Position numbers and translations under genes: made by a program
From: a virus
Direction: 5' to 3' (one strand)
Length of the DNA: 25,595 nucleotides
Virus record (IMG/VR): IMGVR_UViG_3300031951_001099
Span: 1 to 25,595 of that record
In this document: piece by piece, positions 21,485 to 25,595 of the stretch
Layout of the letters: each line of letters begins with the position of its first letter
Position numbering within the stretch: the first letter of the stretch is position 1
Notes under the pieces: model-generated
Database searches by the model: none
What the model saw: only the letters and a program-made list of their open reading frames with translations
What the model was told of the DNA's origin: nothing

Positions 21485-22588
21485 ATGGCTGTATATAAAA
21501 TATTTGCTTCTGCTGATGCTTCACTCTACTCTAACCAACCTGCTAGAAATACAGGTCTTGATGAGATATTAGAGGTTAGTGTAAAAAATAGTGATCAACC
21601 TTTAAATTATTTTGTTGATCCAGTTCCATCAGAACCTCTTCTACAAGATGATCTAAGAAGATCTCTTATATTATTTAGTCAACAAGATCTAGATAAAATA
21701 AAGACATTTAGAACTGGTTCATGGAAGACTAATCTAAGACTATATTTGGCAAATGCTGAAAACCTAACAACATCTTATAGTTTAGAAATAAGAGAAGTTT
21801 CAGATAATTGGACAATGGGTACAGGTAAACTTTCTGATAATCCACAGACTCGTAATGGTGTTTGTTGGTATAGTACAGGATCATTTACAACTGCCGCAAA
21901 TAACTGGACTAATCCACAATATTATTTAACTCCTGGTGGAGGATCTTGGACACTTAACTACGCAACGCAATCTTTTGGTTATAAAGATAGTAAAGACGTT
22001 GATGTTGATATTACCAATATCGCAACGTCATGGTTCTTAGGAACAGGAAATTATGGCGTAATTGTTAAGCATCCACAATCTATAGAAAACAATTCTGGTA
22101 GTTATATTGGATTAAGCTTTTTCTCAGTTGATACTCATACTATTTATCCTCCTACTATTGAAATGAAGTGGGACGATAGTTCATATTCAACCGGAAGTTT
22201 ATCTGTGATCAATAATACAAATACTGTAGTTACACTTGCTAATAACACAAATGTATATAAGTATGGAACAGATAAGTTTAAGTTCAGAATTAATGCAAGA
22301 GATAAATACCCAACAAGAGTATTTACTACCTCATCTTTATATACTACTAATAAAGCTCTTCCTCAAACTTCATATTGGGCACTCCAAGATGTAAAGACAG
22401 AGGATATGGTAATAAATTTTGACACTTCGTATACAAAGATTAGTTGTGACTCAACAAGTAGTTATTTTAATATGTATATGAATGGTCTAGAACCAGAAAG
22501 ATATTACAAGGTTCTTATCAGAACAGATCTAGCTGATGGAGAATCTTGGGAAGTAGATAACAATCTTATCTTTAAAGTAGTTAGATAA
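21485..22588 (+). CDS. Beta-rich baseplate or tail-fibre structural protein
   Basis: 367 residues, beta-rich, with many Thr, Ser, Asn and Tyr. The N-terminus (A-D-A-S-L-Y-S-N-Q-P-A-R-N-T-G-L-D) resembles DNRLRE-like repeats of surface and tail proteins. A jelly-roll-like pattern continues (W-K-T-N-L-R-L-Y-L, S-L-E-I-R-E-V-S-D-N-W). The start follows an A-rich leader (TAAAAATAAAGAA). Its place between gp6 and the gp7-like gene suggests a wedge or fibre-attachment protein, perhaps the counterpart of gp8; the family was not recognised beyond that. Confidence 0.65.
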   Translation: MAVYKIFASADASLYSNQPARNTGLDEILEVSVKNSDQPLNYFVDPVPSEPLLQDDLRRSLILFSQQDLDKIKTFRTGSWKTNLRLYLANAENLTTSYSLEIREVSDNWTMGTGKLSDNPQTRNGVCWYSTGSFTTAANNWTNPQYYLTPGGGSWTLNYATQSFGYKDSKDVDVDITNIATSWFLGTGNYGVIVKHPQSIENNSGSYIGLSFFSVDTHTIYPPTIEMKWDDSSYSTGSLSVINNTNTVVTLANNTNVYKYGTDKFKFRINARDKYPTRVFTTSSLYTTNKALPQTSYWALQDVKTEDMVINFDTSYTKISCDSTSSYFNMYMNGLEPERYYKVLIRTDLADGESWEVDNNLIFKVVR

Positions 22589-22926
22589 TGGCAAACATAG
22601 ATCTAGTTAAAGAAATATACGGGATCAATACGTACACTAAAGCTGTTAGTACACAGTTTAATGAACTATTGACTCCTACTGTTGTAGATACAGAACCTAC
22701 TATAACAGTTGATCAATTCTTTGACTATTACCAACAACTATTTTTTGAAATACCAGTGTCTGGATCTATTAACTCACATACCTACCTTGTTGAACAAAGT
22801 CAGCAATATATAGGTGGTTCAGTTATTGATGCAGAAAAACAAGCATTGATTGAAGAGATCAATTCGCTTCGTCAACAACTTCTAGATCTAAACCAGTCAT
22901 TTACAGATATTAATAGTCTTATATAA
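22588..22926 (+). CDS. Small baseplate-region protein, unknown function
   Basis: 112 residues. Residues 1-45 begin A-N-I-D-L-V-K-E-I-Y-G-I-N. F-F-D-Y-Y-Q-Q-L-F-F-E-I-P (about 44-56) is aromatic; the C-terminal 35 residues form a coiled coil (L-I-E-E-I-N-S-L-R-Q-Q-L-L-D-L). It shares single bases with both neighbouring genes (TAATG), so it is made together with them. Likely structural or a chaperone-like adaptor for a neighbour. Confidence 0.7.
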   Translation: MANIDLVKEIYGINTYTKAVSTQFNELLTPTVVDTEPTITVDQFFDYYQQLFFEIPVSGSINSHTYLVEQSQQYIGGSVIDAEKQALIEEINSLRQQLLDLNQSFTDINSLI

Positions 22927-25595
22927 TGGAATTAGTTAACATAATATATTCTGGAGAAGGCGTACAACCTGTGGAATTAACTCCTCAAGATAGGCAGTTA
23001 GTTACAGCTAATTTCATTAACTCTAGTTTTGGTGCCGATGGTGACTATTTGGAATTGTACATTTATGATCAGTCTAATCAACTTTTAGATGTTGACTATG
23101 ATGCATTTGATTATTACCCTTTCTTACTAAATAACCCAAAGAACGATACATATTCTGCTTTAACTCTAGACCCAGAAAGAGATTTAAAGAGTCGTGGGTT
23201 TAACAGAGGAAACCTTACTGTACAATATAACTTCTATAAGAAGTTGTTTAATTCACAGTTTGGATCATTCTATTGGATTAAAGAAATTTCACAAACAAGA
23301 ACAGAGTTAAAATTAACATCTCAAGTATTATCAGATATCTCTATCAGAGATGGTTTTACTCAGTATCAAGGTTATATTGCTACAAAGAACTACTACCCTA
23401 TCTTTTATCTTAACTTTGGTAACAACCAAGTTATTACAGCAAATAATGTTGCTTATACAGAAGATGAAGAAGGGGCATATCTACTGATTAAGCTTTACGA
23501 ACCTCTACCTACAGAGTTTGATATTAAGACACAACTTTGGATTGTAGATAAAGTAGCGGAGTCTGTTAGCTTTAATGTTGATATCCAAGTTCAAGTAGAT
23601 ACTCAACAAGATATTAACGGTTTAAGAGGTCCTAATTATAATGTACTAATCAATAGTAAGAATGGACAAACTACACCTTATTATAACTACAACAATCTAC
23701 TAACAAGCCCAGTTACATCATCATTTCAAAAGTTATTAAGTTATTATCAAGATAGATCAGTTGACATTAATGTAGACTATTCTGACTTCTCTAACTTTAT
23801 ACATTTTTCTAATGCTACAGAACGAGTAAACAATTTTGTTTATAAATTACAACTAATTGAGTCTGCAAGTGCTGATTTAACTGCGCAGCAAGCAATCGTA
23901 GGTGGTGCTGGTTCTGCTTTAATTGCATCTTCAAGTATTGATGCTTTACAAGCTAGAATAGATAACGTCATAAAGAATTTTGATCTATACGAATACTTTC
24001 TATACTTTAACTCATCTAGTTGGGCATGGCCTAAGAGTAATAGTACGCAGCCATATGCTCTTTACTCAGTTAGTTCATCAATTGCAAGTAACTTTTTAGG
24101 TAGTTCAACAACTGTTCCAGCACCAGCAACTCAGTCTCTACTATTTAGTGCATCATATTATGATACTACTAATAAGGATACTTTAAGAAACTATATACCA
24201 CAATATCTACTAGACGATTCAAATAATGAGCCATATATCACTTTTATTGATATGATCGGCCAACACTTTGATAATATTTGGTTGTACTATAAAGATGTAT
24301 CTAATAGGTATAATGCTACAAATAATCCAGATACTGGTATATCATTGGACCTCGTGGCTGACGCATTACGCGGCTTTGGCATGCAGTTATATACAAACAC
24401 TAACGTATCAGATAACCTCTATTATACGTTGTTTGGAATTAACCAAGATGGATCACTGCTTCCTCCAACAGGATCAGAGATAATTACCAACTACGTTACT
24501 TCAAGTTTAACCACTCTAGCTGCAGCCACTATACAAGACGAATTGTATAAAAGGCTTTATCACAATTTACCTTACTTACTAAAAACAAAAGGTACGGAAA
24601 GAGGTGTTAAAGCTTTAGTTGCTACATTTGGTATTCCTGAGTCTATTCTAACAGTAAGAGAGTTTGGAGGAAATCCTATCGGATCAGTTGATGGCGTTAT
24701 AGACATAGATACATCAGACTATAAAGTGTTAATTGCTACTGGATCAACTGGAATTGTAACAGGTAGTTTAGAATTATCATCATCACTTCTATCACCTTAT
24801 ACAACACTACAGTACTATACAAATAATGATAGAATAAATAGTACAAATATTGAAGTAGGTTTTTCACCAGCAGATGTTATCAATACAAACATTACTGCAT
24901 CACAAGGCTACTTTGATATCAATCAATTAATCGGAGCTCCTGGTTATCAATATTCTGCATCTTACCAACCATTGGTTAGTGCTAGTAATGCTTACTTTGC
25001 AACGTACACCCAACCTAACAGTGTTTGGGAATATGTGCGTCTATTGAAGTTCTACAATAACTCTTTATTCAAACTAATTAAAGATTTTGTACCAGCAAGA
25101 GCGAACGTATCTACTGGTATTATAGTTAAGTCTCACTTATACGAGAGAAATAAATATCCTCGTAATGAACCTAGCATGAGTTTCAATGACTATTCTCAGT
25201 CTATTGACATGCTTTCAGTAACTGGTAGTGATGGAGGCGCAATATCAGGATCAACTTATTGGTCTAGCATGTTAGTAACTCCTGTAGGTCTTGCTTCGTA
25301 TACTAGTTCACAAGGTATAGAACTATTTAATGGACAATTTAGTGGATCTAAAATAGTAGCTACTAATGGACAGGCTTTTAATCAAGATGAAATGTCTAGT
25401 CTTCCTGGTACAGGATCAGGTTTTATAGAAGTGAATCTTGGAGCGCTTTATCAAAACGTAACTTCTTCTGTAAGATCTGTACAATTATTAGACTTAGATT
25501 ATAATTCAGATCAACTACTACCAGTAAATTATGGTATAGTTACTCAGTCTATTAATGATGCACAAACAAATAATTATGCTACGTATACAAACCCA
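22926..25595 (+). CDS. Large baseplate wedge protein, gp7-like, C-terminus cut by window edge
   Basis: An uninterrupted frame from ATG 22926 to the right edge (890 codons, no stop). The first base of the ATG is the last of the previous stop. The key signature lies at about 545-581: Y-H-N-L-P-Y-L-L-K-T-K-G-T-E-R-G, then F-G-I-P-E-S-I-L, then E-F-G-G-N, a strongly conserved stretch in the large wedge/tail proteins of T4-like marine phages. The region before (420-540) holds I-T-F-I-D-M-I-G-Q-H-F-D-N-I-W. After it the protein is Ser/Thr/Tyr-rich and beta-like, as in fibre-attachment or adhesin parts. Equivalence with gp7 rests on size and position after gp6, not on close similarity. Confidence 0.7.
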   Translation, partial: MELVNIIYSGEGVQPVELTPQDRQLVTANFINSSFGADGDYLELYIYDQSNQLLDVDYDAFDYYPFLLNNPKNDTYSALTLDPERDLKSRGFNRGNLTVQYNFYKKLFNSQFGSFYWIKEISQTRTELKLTSQVLSDISIRDGFTQYQGYIATKNYYPIFYLNFGNNQVITANNVAYTEDEEGAYLLIKLYEPLPTEFDIKTQLWIVDKVAESVSFNVDIQVQVDTQQDINGLRGPNYNVLINSKNGQTTPYYNYNNLLTSPVTSSFQKLLSYYQDRSVDINVDYSDFSNFIHFSNATERVNNFVYKLQLIESASADLTAQQAIVGGAGSALIASSSIDALQARIDNVIKNFDLYEYFLYFNSSSWAWPKSNSTQPYALYSVSSSIASNFLGSSTTVPAPATQSLLFSASYYDTTNKDTLRNYIPQYLLDDSNNEPYITFIDMIGQHFDNIWLYYKDVSNRYNATNNPDTGISLDLVADALRGFGMQLYTNTNVSDNLYYTLFGINQDGSLLPPTGSEIITNYVTSSLTTLAAATIQDELYKRLYHNLPYLLKTKGTERGVKALVATFGIPESILTVREFGGNPIGSVDGVIDIDTSDYKVLIATGSTGIVTGSLELSSSLLSPYTTLQYYTNNDRINSTNIEVGFSPADVINTNITASQGYFDINQLIGAPGYQYSASYQPLVSASNAYFATYTQPNSVWEYVRLLKFYNNSLFKLIKDFVPARANVSTGIIVKSHLYERNKYPRNEPSMSFNDYSQSIDMLSVTGSDGGAISGSTYWSSMLVTPVGLASYTSSQGIELFNGQFSGSKIVATNGQAFNQDEMSSLPGTGSGFIEVNLGALYQNVTSSVRSVQLLDLDYNSDQLLPVNYGIVTQSINDAQTNNYATYTNP

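Overview
The window looks like part of the genome of a T4-like (contractile-tailed, 'far-T4' type) bacteriophage. The DNA is AT-rich, coding is almost continuous, and genes abut or overlap by 1 or 4 bases (TAATG and ATGA junctions). The baseplate genes gp25 and gp6 are recognisable, as are a gp55-like late sigma factor, a zinc-ribbon/TOPRIM primase and a RecB/Cas4-type nuclease. No convincing Shine-Dalgarno sequence precedes the starts that have a leader; the leaders are A/T-rich instead. This fits a Bacteroidetes-type host, but that is inference. No tRNA, insertion sequence, CRISPR array or integrase was seen.

Layout: two divergent gene blocks meet in a 354-base non-coding stretch (12315-12668). 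The left block (12314 down to 1, minus strand) starts with replication/nucleic-acid enzymes (primase, nuclease). It continues with nucleotide-related enzymes (P-loop kinase, nucleotidyltransferase, metallopeptidase-HAD fusion). It ends in a long run of small, mostly unassigned proteins, several strongly basic with lysine-rich tails. The right block (12669 to the right edge, plus strand) starts with small proteins, a CxxC thiol protein, an HD-domain protein and the late sigma factor. It then becomes a baseplate/tail module: hub/spike, a large hydrophobic tail protein, gp25, gp6, a beta-rich structural protein and a large gp7-like wedge protein cut by the right edge. One gene is also cut by the left edge.

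The most interesting signal is in the left block. Many otherwise unrelated proteins begin with a short leader of the type M-x-K/x-L-I-D-I-L-K-E that ends in [L/I]-x-E. This is the cleavage consensus of the T4 prohead protease gp21, and it sits where T4 internal proteins carry their capsid-targeting sequence. The same tripeptide recurs at domain junctions inside the multi-domain proteins. Taken together, this suggests a set of proteins, including enzymes, that are packed in the head and trimmed during maturation. A second short element, K-R-[MI]-Q-[EQ]-L-A-G, is repeated at DNA level in three genes, twice near the N-terminus and once at a C-terminus. The divergent junction holds a strongly structured region of about 200 bases that looks like an undescribed phage non-coding RNA.
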